In this document: one piece after another, positions 8,453-17,483 of the stretch
Numbering within the stretch: position 1 is the first letter of the stretch
How the letters are laid out: each line of letters starts with the position of its first letter
Origin: an uncultured Paracoccaceae bacterium
GTDB lineage: Bacteria > Pseudomonadota > Alphaproteobacteria > Rhodobacterales > Rhodobacteraceae
Length of the DNA stretch: 64,000 nt
Direction: 5' to 3'
Assembly: GCA_947489445.1 (NCBI GenBank)
Contig: CANLDN010000014.1
Span: 1 to 64,000, forward strand
Translations under genes and position numbers: made by a program
The notes under the pieces: generated by a model
Told to the model about the DNA's origin: nothing
What the model saw: the letters and a program-made list of their open reading frames with translations, nothing else
The model's database searches: none

Positions 8453-8926
8453 TTAGCAGGACGGATACCCCAGCGCGATCAATGCGGCCCCTGACACGTG
8501 GTAATACCCGCTGATCCTGTGCCGTGCTTCTTGCATGAACCAGTCGCGTAGCGGGGTGTTGTAGTGGCTCGCCATGACCTCTGACCAGTGTTCAAACTGT
8601 CGTGGTGCAAGCGGTGTGCCCAGTTGGCTGGGGCCGTGAAATCCGAAGGTCGTCGTCTTTGAAATGCAGACATCATCGGCGCCCAAATACATCGTACAGG
8701 AAGAATAGCAGATGCGACCACGCAGTTCGATCCGAGTGCTTTGCCGGTTGATCTGGGCGATTTCGATTGCACGTGCCCCGATAAAGCCGCCGCGGTCATT
8801 TTCGATGATCAGGGCAGGTGTTGTTTGGGCGATGGCAGCGCCGGCGCATAGCGTAGCCAGACCGGCAAGCGCGATAATACCCGAGCGGCGTACAAAAGAC
8901 GCCACCCGACGGTTGAAATCTACCAT
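8453..8926 (-). CDS. Periplasmic protein with ClpP/crotonase-like fold (COG3904-like)
   Basis: A 157-residue exported protein. The signal peptide spans about residues 1-34 (IIALAGLATLCAGAAIAQ). The mature part has beta-strand segments ALIIENDRGG and TRIELRGRICYSSCTMYLG; a CxSSC stretch of this type precedes FGFHGPS in periplasmic ClpP-like proteins of the COG3904 group, where the serine is the presumed nucleophile. The C-terminus ends ALIALGYPSC. It is divergently oriented from the sugar-phosphate transferase gene at 9235 across a roughly 300-base promoter region, so a part in the polysaccharide locus is plausible. Proteolytic activity is not demonstrated by sequence alone. Confidence 0.6.
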   Translation of the reverse strand: MVDFNRRVASFVRRSGIIALAGLATLCAGAAIAQTTPALIIENDRGGFIGARAIEIAQINRQSTRIELRGRICYSSCTMYLGADDVCISKTTTFGFHGPSQLGTPLAPRQFEHWSEVMASHYNTPLRDWFMQEARHRISGYYHVSGAALIALGYPSC

Positions 8927-9234
8927 CAGTGTTTCCTACTCCACACATCACGCCGAAGCGTGATTCCCACGTGCAACTAAGCCGCCTTCGCCTTAACGAA
9001 TGCTTGCTATCCGAATTCGTAACATATTTATCTAAAAGTGTGTGGAAATCCCGCGCTAATCTTATGCGTGTGTTAGTTAACCGATTTTCATAAAAACCTT
9101 TTCAAATCAGCTATTTTCGTGCCGTTCCTAGGGTCACGATTAATCCCTCTTTAACCGACCGGTTACAGTTTGGTTAACCATGCGGTGTCGTTTGGCGCTG
9201 CTTGTTGGTCACTCTGGTAAGGCGGGTTTTGGCG
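8927..9234. promoter_or_regulatory. Divergent promoter region at the left end of the polysaccharide locus
   Basis: This 308-base stretch has no gene and is clearly more AT-rich than its surroundings. It contains two symmetric sites close to the start of the sugar-phosphate transferase: TAACCG-AC-CGGTTA at 9152-9165 and the perfect palindrome TGGTTAACCA at 9171-9180. A further GTTAACCGA lies near 9076. The sites resemble operators for a dimeric regulator, possibly one controlling exopolysaccharide expression; the regulator is not identifiable. Confidence 0.45.
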
Positions 9235-9894
9235 ATGTTGGACTTTCACAGCGATGCAATTGAGCTTGATGATTTATCCTTTCAATCCGCCAAAACAGGT
9301 CTGGGTCGCTACCGTATGCCGGTGGCGAAGCTATTATTTGACAGATTTCTGGCCTTGCTGTTGCTTGTTCCGCTGGCATTTATTGCCTTGGCACTGGTTG
9401 TGCTGAACCCGTTTCTGAATGCTGGTCCGCTTTTGTTTGTACAGGACAGGATGGGCTTGGGGTGCCGGTCATTTACAGCGATTAAGTTTCGCACGATGAC
9501 CCAACACAAGGATGCTGCGCGTGGCGCGTTTGATGCGCTGGAGATCGATCGTATCACCACATTGGGCCATATTATGCGGAAGACCCGCATTGATGAGCTA
9601 CCGCAGATCATCAACGTATTGCGTGGCGAGATGAGCCTGATTGGCCCCCGCCCGGACAGTTATGACCATGCCCGCGTATATCTGCGCGCAGTACCCGGTT
9701 ACGCCGAACGCCACCAGGTGATGCCCGGTATTAGTGGTTTTGCGCAGACCGAAGTGGGATATGTGGATGGCTTGGAGGGTGTTCATCGCAAGGTTGCCGC
9801 TGATCGCCACTACATCGCAAATGCGACATTTCGGTTTGATTTGTGGATTGCCTGGCGCACGCTGGTTGTCGTGTTGACCCGCCAGGGGGCCTGA
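9235..9894 (+). CDS. Undecaprenyl-phosphate sugar-phosphate transferase (initiating enzyme, ExoY/PssY type)
   Basis: A 219-residue polyprenyl-phosphate hexose-1-phosphate transferase. It transfers a sugar phosphate from a nucleotide sugar to undecaprenyl phosphate at the inner membrane, the first step of surface polysaccharide assembly. One hydrophobic segment (about residues 30-56) is followed by the family's catalytic core: IKFRTM, TRIDELPQIINVLRGEMS and IGPRP, then a C-terminal PGISGFAQ. It is the short form that lacks the N-terminal multi-span domain. ATG 9235 is preferred over TTG 9202 because of an AAGGCGGG purine run upstream. The gene opens the polysaccharide locus. Confidence 0.9.
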   Translation: MLDFHSDAIELDDLSFQSAKTGLGRYRMPVAKLLFDRFLALLLLVPLAFIALALVVLNPFLNAGPLLFVQDRMGLGCRSFTAIKFRTMTQHKDAARGAFDALEIDRITTLGHIMRKTRIDELPQIINVLRGEMSLIGPRPDSYDHARVYLRAVPGYAERHQVMPGISGFAQTEVGYVDGLEGVHRKVAADRHYIANATFRFDLWIAWRTLVVVLTRQGA

Positions 9895-9896
9895 CC

Positions 9897-10631
9897 CTAG
9901 ATTGGCGTAATCGCCCCGGTCTCGACCTTGATCGCGGTGAGCGTGCCGGTCGCATATGCACCCGTGTCGATCGCCGCATGGCCGTTTTCGATCTGCGCAG
10001 TTGGCACAATGACATGCCCGTAAATGATCCATATCCCGTCCTGTCGTGGGACAGTGGCAAAGTCAGGGTGCCCCCATGCCAAGGCGCGATGGGATTGATC
10101 ATCAAGTGGCAAATGCGGGTCTGCGCCTGCATGTACAACCGCAACATTGCCGCTTTGCCACAGGTATGGCAGTTCTTGTAACCATCCCAGAGTATCGCCC
10201 AAAGCGACGCAAAGCGCGTCGCGCGCGGCAATCAATTGGTCGGGTCCCGCTTGTTCGGTCAGCCCGCCGATCCCGAAGCTCGCCAAGGTTTGCAGCCCGC
10301 CAAATCGTAGCCAGATCCGCCCGTTTTTCTTGGGTCTTGCAATGAATTTCAGCATCATTTCTTCGTGGTTGCCACGCAGGCAAATTACTTGACCGCCCTG
10401 GCTGGCATGCCGCAGTTTTTGCAGCACCCCTGCACTGTCTTCCCCCCGATCCACGTAGTCCCCGACTAATATGATGGGATGGCTATCGGACATCAGCCGA
10501 TCAAGCAGCGGGTTCAACAGGTCAAGCCGCCCATGCACATCGCCAATCGCAAAGAATGGTTGATCCGGGGCCGGTAGGCCGCCGCGAAACTTGTCACTGC
10601 GCCCGGGCAAATAGCGGTTGGGTATCACCAT
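9897..10631 (-). CDS. PPP-family serine/threonine protein phosphatase
   Basis: A 244-residue metallophosphoesterase with all three signature blocks of the PPP family: GDVHGR (residues 28-33), GDYVDRGE (57-64) and GNHEEM (86-91). It most resembles the small bacterial PrpA/PrpB and lambda-type phosphatases, which dephosphorylate Ser/Thr or diadenosine substrates. It lies convergent with the sugar-phosphate transferase, with only two bases between their stop codons, and divergent from the spike genes. A link to the tyrosine kinase of the locus is possible, but PPP enzymes are not the usual Wzb partners. Confidence 0.88.
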   Translation of the reverse strand: MVIPNRYLPGRSDKFRGGLPAPDQPFFAIGDVHGRLDLLNPLLDRLMSDSHPIILVGDYVDRGEDSAGVLQKLRHASQGGQVICLRGNHEEMMLKFIARPKKNGRIWLRFGGLQTLASFGIGGLTEQAGPDQLIAARDALCVALGDTLGWLQELPYLWQSGNVAVVHAGADPHLPLDDQSHRALAWGHPDFATVPRQDGIWIIYGHVIVPTAQIENGHAAIDTGAYATGTLTAIKVETGAITPI

Positions 10632-10762
10632 GGGCGCAACCTATCGCGATTATGCGCGCCTTGACCATACGGGGGTGTTGCGCCGCCCAACGTGCGCAGC
10701 CCCAAGCCGTTGGTAAGTCCGGTCCCCTAGTCATGAGAGGTAATTGAAAACTGGAGAACCCA

Positions 10763-11020
10763 ATGCCTGATCCTTTTGATTCCGATTATGTGAACCTAAC
10801 GTCACCTGCTGTTTCGCATTATACGATCATTCCATCCGACGGTGCGGATTTGCCTGTGCGCCCCCGAGCAATTTATGTCAACGCAGGTGGCACTGCAGTG
10901 TTGCAGGACAATGATGGCGAAATCGTCAGTTATGATCTTGGTGCGGGCGCTGTGTTGAGCATTCGCCCCGTCCGTGTTCTGGCCACCGGAACGACCGCCC
11001 AGCTTGTGGCGTGGTACTAA
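10763..11020 (+). CDS. ghsA: GTA head-spike base protein homologue (GhsA, RCAP_rcc01079 family)
   Basis: An 85-residue protein that matches the spike-base family of the Rhodobacter capsulatus gene transfer agent: DPF near the N-terminus, a T/SPA segment, IPSDGADLPVRPRAIYV, GGTAVLQDNDG and VRVLATGTTAQ. In R. capsulatus the protein anchors a fibre on the GTA capsid that binds the polysaccharide capsule of recipient cells. GGAGAA lies about 6 bases upstream of ATG 10763. The fibre gene follows after 3 bases. The family assignment comes from recalled sequence features and was not searched; the main GTA cluster is not in this window. Confidence 0.75.
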   Translation: MPDPFDSDYVNLTSPAVSHYTIIPSDGADLPVRPRAIYVNAGGTAVLQDNDGEIVSYDLGAGAVLSIRPVRVLATGTTAQLVAWY

Positions 11021-11023
11021 ATC

Positions 11024-12637
11024 ATGATCGGTCTGGAGCTTTCCCCTGGGAATACCCAAGTTGTTGGATCGGCCCAGCCACCCACGCCGCAACCGCTGGT
11101 CGAATTTTTTGCGAATGGCGGTGGCCAACAAGTGGCCCTTGCAGAGGCGGCGGCTGGTGCCGTTGCGATATGGACAGAATTGTCCCCGAACCACGCCGCG
11201 ATGTTGCGGTTGGATAACGGGAACACTGCGACCCGCCTGTCCTGGCGTGAAACCCTTGTCATGGAATTGCGCAATATCTACCCCGTTGGCGAGTTAACGC
11301 TGACCGGGTCCTGGTCGCAATTGCAATCTTCGGGGTCCGGTCTGTCGGGTAGCTATACAGGCAACCGCGCTGTGAGCACGTCATCGCCGTCTGCGGTCGC
11401 GTCGGTCACAGTGGATCGCGCGGTGCCCTATGATGTCTGGATCCATTATACCAGCCGCACAAGTGGCGGTTATTGCCGGGTTGAGATTGACGGTGATCAA
11501 ACGCTAGTCAATGAGATCGACGATCCTGCTGGTTTGGGATTCAAGGCGTTTTCCACCTATTCTGCAACCGATCTGCAACGCCGTCAGTCGGTCAAAGTGG
11601 CGAGCGGCCTAACCGGAAGCCATGACGTCACCGTTCGCAATGGCGGTGCTGCTGACCCCGGAGGGAATGCCATCATGTTGGAGGCTGTTGCAATCACCGG
11701 TTCGCTGTCTGACCCGCGGATATTGCCACCGATTTGGCAATCCGGTGTCACCTACGGCATGGGTGATGAGGTGCAGTTTGGTGGCGTGTACTATTCTGCC
11801 CGCGGCAATGGCATCAGCGGTGGCGATGGACCGACACATAGTGGTGGTATTGCCTCTGACGGGGCGTTGGACTGGCGCGCCGATAATCGTTCAACATACC
11901 CCATATTTGTAGCGATGGATTATGCGTCGGAACGGGAATACGCGGTGCGTTTTGCGGTTGCTGGCAGCACAACCGAATTGGGCGGCCAAACCCATGGGAA
12001 CGAGGCGTTGATTTCGCGAACGGTTCTGCTGGATGGTACCGCTTGGGCACCCACGACATCAGGCAACGGATTAAGCGTTGGGGGGCAAGTGACCATTGTT
12101 GAAAACACCACCTGGCAGCGCGCCACCGGCGGCGATATCGGCGAATGTCAGTTAACCCGCACCGTTACACCGGGTTCGGTGCGCCATGACGTGCAGGTGA
12201 CAGGAACCGGCCCACAGGCTGATTTTGAGTGGCTTTATGCCGGTATGGTGCCGATGGTGCGCTGGGATGGTGAAACCCGCAGCACGGTTGTCGATACTTT
12301 TGAGGCTGCCGGATACCCGTCAATCAATCTGGCGGACTACGCCGGTATCAATCAGCCCAATCTGGATTATCCGGATGCCACCCGCCTTGGGATTACGGCG
12401 ACAGTCGCAGGTGATGCATTGATCTATGGTCACGAAGCTGGCACTTTGCCGGTTTCCGGCAATGTCATTAACCAATTTGATACCTTTCTGCGTCCAAATC
12501 TGGATGCCACTTCTGAAAGTGGCGGTCTTGATTGGAAAGCCAAAGCCTATGTGACCGGTAGTGCGGATGGTGGGTTATTGTTCGGCGCGGGTGATGCGTT
12601 GGGCTTTTTTAGCCGTCATGTGCTGCGTATCGACTAG
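11024..12637 (+). CDS. ghsB: GTA head-spike fibre homologue (GhsB, rcc01080-like)
   Basis: A 537-residue beta-rich protein without signal peptide or membrane segments. The N-terminus (MIGLELSPGNTQVVG) resembles the attachment region of GTA/phage tail-fibre-like proteins. Residues about 90-225 read like a carbohydrate-binding beta-sandwich (GSWSQLQSSGSGLSGSYTGN, VTVDRAVPYDVWIHYTSR), and a WQSGVTYGMGDEVQFGGVYYSA segment near 238-259 is of the carbohydrate-binding-module 5/12 kind. It is translationally close to the spike-base gene, as expected for a base/fibre pair. In R. capsulatus the pair lies outside the main GTA cluster and next to the genes for the capsular receptor; the same juxtaposition is seen here. 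Confidence 0.7.
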   Translation: MIGLELSPGNTQVVGSAQPPTPQPLVEFFANGGGQQVALAEAAAGAVAIWTELSPNHAAMLRLDNGNTATRLSWRETLVMELRNIYPVGELTLTGSWSQLQSSGSGLSGSYTGNRAVSTSSPSAVASVTVDRAVPYDVWIHYTSRTSGGYCRVEIDGDQTLVNEIDDPAGLGFKAFSTYSATDLQRRQSVKVASGLTGSHDVTVRNGGAADPGGNAIMLEAVAITGSLSDPRILPPIWQSGVTYGMGDEVQFGGVYYSARGNGISGGDGPTHSGGIASDGALDWRADNRSTYPIFVAMDYASEREYAVRFAVAGSTTELGGQTHGNEALISRTVLLDGTAWAPTTSGNGLSVGGQVTIVENTTWQRATGGDIGECQLTRTVTPGSVRHDVQVTGTGPQADFEWLYAGMVPMVRWDGETRSTVVDTFEAAGYPSINLADYAGINQPNLDYPDATRLGITATVAGDALIYGHEAGTLPVSGNVINQFDTFLRPNLDATSESGGLDWKAKAYVTGSADGGLLFGAGDALGFFSRHVLRID

Positions 12638-12712
12638 GTACGGCATGTCCCGCCCGTGCGTCAGGTGATGTTCCGGGCCCCAGAATGGGATCGGCCATAG
12701 GGCGGAACGCGT

Positions 12713-14764
12713 ATGCACAGGTTGGGTGCGATCTGGCTGGCGATGTTGATGTGGTCGTCGATGGTGGCTGCGCAGGATGTGCCGATACAATACAACACCT
12801 ATGGTGCGCCTGGATTGATTGATATGCCAATCGCCAGCTCTGCCCCCGATGCAGAGCTGGCATTTTCGACATCCAGTTTTGCCGGACAGACAAGAAATAC
12901 GTTGACCTTTCAGGTGTCGCCCCGGTTATCCGCCAGTTTTCGTTATGCTGATCTGGATGATGTGCGTGGTCAGCGTGACGTTTTGTACGGCACCATACTC
13001 GATCGCAGTTTGGCGCTTCACTATCGTTTTGCGGATGAAACCGGCCATCGCCCCGCACTTGCCATTGGTGTGAACGATTTTGTTGGTACGGGGATTTATT
13101 CGGGTGAATATGTTGTCGCCACCAAAACGTTGCACCCGCATGTCATGGCCACATTGGGCATCGGGTGGGGCAGGTTGGCGGGTGTCGGCGGTTTTGATGG
13201 CCCGTTCGGCGCACGCCCTGATCCCGATATTGGCGAAGGCGGCACGGTCGGAAGTCGCCCGTTCTTTCAGGGCAACGCTGCATTGTTCGGCGGGATGCAT
13301 TGGCAGGCGAGTGATCGCGTTGGTCTCGCTCTGGAGTATTCGTCTGATGCATATCCCTATGAAGATGGTCCTGCGTTTGACCGCCAAATTCCGATAAATA
13401 TTGGGCTGACCTATGCCCCACGGCCCGATTTGCGCTTGTCTGCCCGATATCTTCATGGCGCAGAGCTGGGCATGCAACTGACCTATGTCGTCAATCCACT
13501 GCACCCACCGGCTGGCAGCGGTTTTGATCCTGCGCCGCCCCCGGTTCGGCCCCGTGCCGTGCGCAGTCATCTGTTGCAGACGTCTGACAGCCGTCTTGCT
13601 GATGCGTTGGCGGCCGAGGGCCTGATTTTGCATGCAGTGTCCCGCACTGGCCCGGTCTTATCAATTGAGATTGAAAACAAGCGTTACGCGGCCGGTGCTC
13701 AGGCGGTTGGTCGGACGGCGCGGGTGCTTTCGCGGATCGCACCTGCTGATGTGACCCATCTTCGCATTGCGTTGACGGATAGCGGTATGGCCAGCAGTGT
13801 CGTGGATATTCCCCGCGCCAGTTTGGAATCGGCGGAGTTTGCACTGGATGGCACCGATCAGATCAGACGAGCATCTGAGATCCAACCACATTTTGACCGG
13901 CCCATTGCGGCCTCGCGCTTCCCGGTTTTTGATTGGGAGATCGGCCCTTACATCACCCCTAACCTGTTTGACCCCGATGATCCCTTGCGTGCCGATATCG
14001 GTGTGGCGGTTGATGCGCAGATGCGCCTTGCCACCGGTGTCGTCGCTATGGGAACCCTGCGTCAGCGGTTGGCTGGCAATCTGGATCAGGCGACCCGTGT
14101 CTCAGATTCCGTGCTGCCGCGGGTGCGCAGTGACTTTCGGCTCTACGATCAGGAAGGCGATGCTGATCTGGTTGATTTGACATTGGGCTGGTATACGCAA
14201 CCCTCGCCCGAGGTCACGACGCGGCTGAGCGCAGGACTGTTCGAAACGATGTTTGCAGGTGCGTCGGCTGAGGTTTTATGGCGCCCCCATGACAGCGACT
14301 TTGCCTTTGGTCTGGAGCTGAATGCCTTACGTCAGCGCGACTATGACGGAGGGTTTGGTTTGCTGGATTATCAAGTGAATACCGGCCATGCGTCTGTCTA
14401 TTGGCAGATTGGGCAGGGCTATGCGGCACAGGTCGATGCCGGGCGTTATCTGGCCGGTGATTGGGGGGCGACGCTGCATCTTTCGCGCCAGTTTGCCAAT
14501 GGTTGGTCCTTGGGGACATTCACCACGTTCACTGATGTTTCATTCGAAGATTTTGGTGAAGGATCGTTTGACAAAGGGATCAGTATTACGGTGCCGCTAT
14601 CGTGGATCAGTGGTCGGGCGCGCCGTGATACATTGGATGCCACGGTCCGGCCTGTCACACGGGATGGGGGTGCAAGGGTCATGATCGAAGGGCGGCTTTA
14701 TGAGTTGACGCAGCCGCTGATGGCAGAGGCGATCAACAATAGCTGGGGGCGGTTTTGGCGATGA
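12713..14764 (+). CDS. yjbH: YjbH-family outer-membrane exopolysaccharide protein
   Basis: A 683-residue protein with a signal peptide (about 1-21, ending VAAQ), then the family hallmark YNTYGAPGLIDMP at residues 25-37 and many amphipathic beta strands, as expected for a beta-barrel outer-membrane protein. YjbH/GfcD proteins are involved in export or surface display of exopolysaccharide in Gram-negative bacteria. The TGA stop overlaps the ATG of the following YjbF-like lipoprotein gene (ATGA), so the pair is translationally coupled. The locus has no Wza-like outer-membrane exporter in view, which makes this protein the most likely outer-membrane component here. Confidence 0.85.
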   Translation: MHRLGAIWLAMLMWSSMVAAQDVPIQYNTYGAPGLIDMPIASSAPDAELAFSTSSFAGQTRNTLTFQVSPRLSASFRYADLDDVRGQRDVLYGTILDRSLALHYRFADETGHRPALAIGVNDFVGTGIYSGEYVVATKTLHPHVMATLGIGWGRLAGVGGFDGPFGARPDPDIGEGGTVGSRPFFQGNAALFGGMHWQASDRVGLALEYSSDAYPYEDGPAFDRQIPINIGLTYAPRPDLRLSARYLHGAELGMQLTYVVNPLHPPAGSGFDPAPPPVRPRAVRSHLLQTSDSRLADALAAEGLILHAVSRTGPVLSIEIENKRYAAGAQAVGRTARVLSRIAPADVTHLRIALTDSGMASSVVDIPRASLESAEFALDGTDQIRRASEIQPHFDRPIAASRFPVFDWEIGPYITPNLFDPDDPLRADIGVAVDAQMRLATGVVAMGTLRQRLAGNLDQATRVSDSVLPRVRSDFRLYDQEGDADLVDLTLGWYTQPSPEVTTRLSAGLFETMFAGASAEVLWRPHDSDFAFGLELNALRQRDYDGGFGLLDYQVNTGHASVYWQIGQGYAAQVDAGRYLAGDWGATLHLSRQFANGWSLGTFTTFTDVSFEDFGEGSFDKGISITVPLSWISGRARRDTLDATVRPVTRDGGARVMIEGRLYELTQPLMAEAINNSWGRFWR

Positions 14765-15342
14765 GAACATTGGCTTTGCTTCTTGTCCTTTCTGGTTGCG
14801 CTGCCGCAATTGACCCAGTGGATTTGCGTGCGCGATTGACGGATGACTATATTGCCCGGCTTGCGGTGCCGCTGATCCTTGTTCAGGTGCCGCAAAGGGG
14901 GCTGGTCGCAACACTTGTGCCGACTGGCCAGAACGGAACCGTTCGCAGTTGGCGCAGCCGGGATGCGGTGCAGTTATCGTATGATCAGGGTGTGCTGGTC
15001 GCGACGCGCGGCTTGGGTCACGATCTGATGTCGGCAGATGTTGCGGGGACGGTCGCCGCGCTGCGGGGCCGTTCAGGGCAATATGACCGGGCCAGCAGCG
15101 TTGTCGATGGTGCCTTTCGGACAGTTGTCACCCATTGGACTTGCGCCATGTCACGGCACGGCGGATTGTCACATGATGCACCCACCGGACCGGTGGCTGT
15201 CACGGTATTTGTCGAAACCTGTACGGGGCCGACAACCATCGAAAATCGCTACCACGTTGGTGCGGATGGGGTTTTGTGGTGGTCCCGTCAATGGGCTTCG
15301 ACTGAAGTGGGGGTCCTGGAAACCGAACGCATGAAACGCTAG
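14761..15342 (+). CDS. yjbF: YjbF/GfcB-family lipoprotein
   Basis: A 193-residue lipoprotein: the signal peptide ends in the lipobox LSGC (Cys at residue 13). The body contains YIARLAVPLILVQVPQRG, VQLSYDQGVLVATRGLGHDLMSAD and VRSWRSRDA, features of the YjbF/GfcB family that is encoded with YjbH in exopolysaccharide operons. It overlaps the yjbH stop by four bases and is convergent with wzc, whose stop codon overlaps its own by four bases (15339-15342). Confidence 0.85.
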   Translation: MRTLALLLVLSGCAAAIDPVDLRARLTDDYIARLAVPLILVQVPQRGLVATLVPTGQNGTVRSWRSRDAVQLSYDQGVLVATRGLGHDLMSADVAGTVAALRGRSGQYDRASSVVDGAFRTVVTHWTCAMSRHGGLSHDAPTGPVAVTVFVETCTGPTTIENRYHVGADGVLWWSRQWASTEVGVLETERMKR

Positions 15343-17345
15343 TTCTGATAATATACGGTGCCGTAACCGCCGAAATACGCCCCACTGGTTTGTCGCATTT
15401 TCCGTGTGTCGATTTGCGACAGGATCAGACCAGCAATTGGGGCATTCAGGTTGATGAGTTCTTGCACTCCCGCCTGAACGAGATGTGCAGGTGTCCGCCG
15501 CCATGCGACCGCATAGATGACGACATCAGCATGTTGTGACAATAACCGTGCATCTGGCACAGGCAATACTGGTGGTGCATCGATGATGATATGATCGTAG
15601 CGGTTACGCAACTCGGCCATGAAGGTGGCGAACGCGACGTCAAAGAAAATATCTGCGGGATTTTGCAGCGTCTTTGGTGCCGTTAAAATGTCCGCGTTCA
15701 GCCGTGAGTCGTGGACGACCGAATGTTCCAATGTCGCCTTACCCGCGATGATCGCGTCCAGGCCTATTGCAGCATGTTGCAAAAAATGATGATGGAACGC
15801 GCTTTGCCGCGCATCCGCATCGACCAGCAGGACCGACCGCCCCAAACCTGAAAGGTTCTGCGCCAACGCGACGGAATGTGTCGTTTTGCCCTCGCCCGGA
15901 ATACTGGAGGTCGACAGGATCACCTGCGGCAACTTGCTGTCATCCGCTGACAGCAGCGAGGTGCGCAGGTTACGAATTGCCTCCGCTGCCGCAGAGGCGG
16001 GTTTGCTGTGCAGATAATCGAGCAACTGTCCCCGGCGTCGCAATGGCATCTTCGGGATTTGGCCAATGACAGGCAGATCTGTTGCATCCGTCAAGGAAGA
16101 TGCGTCGTTAAACCCGGTTTGCAAAGCATGCCGTGCCAGCACCCACCCCAGCCCGGCGAGCCCACCCAGAAGTGCGGCTATGGCCAAGATCAACATTTTG
16201 CGTGGCGCAACATATTGGCCGGGATTTGCCAGTGACAGGATACGGCTATCCGGGTTTTGTAGGCCGCGCTGGATGCGGGTTTCCTGCAATCGCGCGAGGA
16301 AGGTTTCATAGATGACGCGCGTCGCATCTGCTTCGCGGCGCAGTTGCTGCAATTGTATCAAGCCTGCGGATTGGGCAGTCAGCTGATCGGTGAGACTGGT
16401 CTGAAATATCTCCAAAGCGGCAATCTGGCTGGTCAGGCGCTGTGTGTCGCGCGTCGGTGTTGCCGGCTGCCCAGAGGCGGATACGACGCTGGCGGTGCCT
16501 TGGGCCAACGCTCGGCGCGCCTCGGCCAGTCGCTGCCCTGTTTCGATGGACTGACGACTTAGCGCGTCAAGCACTGCGTCATCATGAACCCGCGCGGTGG
16601 TGATCAAATCATTGATCGCCGTCTCTTTGGCCTGCAGGTCCAACTGCAAATCATAGACGCGTTCCGACAGCCATGTCACAGCCGTTTCTGTTGCCCCGTG
16701 CTTGGCTGTGACCTGATCGGCGAGGTAGATTTGCGCCAGTGTGTTGGCAATGCGCGCCGATTTATCTGCCGACCCTGTCGTCGCGGTGATCTGAAAGATG
16801 TAAGTGTCGCGCTGCGTGCCTGCCGTGATCGCGTTGCGCAGGTTTTGAATGGTTTTTTCCATGATGGCTGATGGTTCGGGTGCAATATCAGCCTGACCGC
16901 TCAGCGCGTTGCGCAAGCGCGTTCTGAAGCTGGTGAGCGACAAGGCAGGGACCGGGGTCAGGTAGCGGTTAAATTCGGGATCGCGGATCAAATCCATCTG
17001 GTCGACGACCTGCGCGAGCAGATGCTCGGACCGCAAGATGGCCACCTCTGTATTGATGCTGGCCTGATCTACGCCAAACCCTGCCACAGCTGCTGCCATA
17101 TCGACCATGGGTTCGTTATCTGTCTCCACACGCAACGTCGCGGTGGCCGCGAATTGGGGCTGGGCGATTGCAAAGGCATAGTATCCGCCCAATGCAATAG
17201 CGACCCAGGTGGTAAACAGGATCGTCCATTTCCCGTACCAGACCGTACGAAAGAGACGCATGAGATCAAGCGGCTCGATCCGCTCTACCTCGACCGCAGA
17301 GAGATTCTGGATCTTTAGTGACGTGTCCTTGATCAGTTTGGCCAT
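15339..17345 (-). CDS. Wzc-type polysaccharide co-polymerase / tyrosine autokinase
   Basis: A 668-residue inner-membrane protein with the usual order: first membrane span about residues 43-63, a periplasmic Wzz domain with coiled coil (about 75-380), second span near 383-406, then a cytoplasmic BY-kinase. Kinase motifs: Walker A IPGEGKTT (482-489), Walker A' VLLVDAD (505-511), Walker B IIIDAPP (586-592). The C-terminal tail is a tyrosine cluster (YFGGYGTVYYQN), the autophosphorylation site region. Such proteins set chain length and drive Wzy-dependent polymer export. ATG 17345 is chosen because AGAAAGG precedes it and the upstream 25 codons look non-coding. It is divergent from the flippase gene. 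Confidence 0.9.
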   Translation of the reverse strand: MAKLIKDTSLKIQNLSAVEVERIEPLDLMRLFRTVWYGKWTILFTTWVAIALGGYYAFAIAQPQFAATATLRVETDNEPMVDMAAAVAGFGVDQASINTEVAILRSEHLLAQVVDQMDLIRDPEFNRYLTPVPALSLTSFRTRLRNALSGQADIAPEPSAIMEKTIQNLRNAITAGTQRDTYIFQITATTGSADKSARIANTLAQIYLADQVTAKHGATETAVTWLSERVYDLQLDLQAKETAINDLITTARVHDDAVLDALSRQSIETGQRLAEARRALAQGTASVVSASGQPATPTRDTQRLTSQIAALEIFQTSLTDQLTAQSAGLIQLQQLRREADATRVIYETFLARLQETRIQRGLQNPDSRILSLANPGQYVAPRKMLILAIAALLGGLAGLGWVLARHALQTGFNDASSLTDATDLPVIGQIPKMPLRRRGQLLDYLHSKPASAAAEAIRNLRTSLLSADDSKLPQVILSTSSIPGEGKTTHSVALAQNLSGLGRSVLLVDADARQSAFHHHFLQHAAIGLDAIIAGKATLEHSVVHDSRLNADILTAPKTLQNPADIFFDVAFATFMAELRNRYDHIIIDAPPVLPVPDARLLSQHADVVIYAVAWRRTPAHLVQAGVQELINLNAPIAGLILSQIDTRKMRQTSGAYFGGYGTVYYQN

Positions 17346-17483
17346 TGCAAAACAGCACCTTTCTGGCGGAGGCATTTGGGCGGCAATGGACCACAGAGGG
17401 GTTAACCTTAAATTAATCACAATGAATGACGACTGAACCTCATCGCGTCCTTGGTTAATGCGCGGCGGAATGGTGAAGGGTTC

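Noticed and set aside
10763..12637. Prophage tail-fibre remnant
   Set aside because: No other phage gene is nearby, and the base protein matches the GTA spike-base family; the pair fits a GTA spike better.
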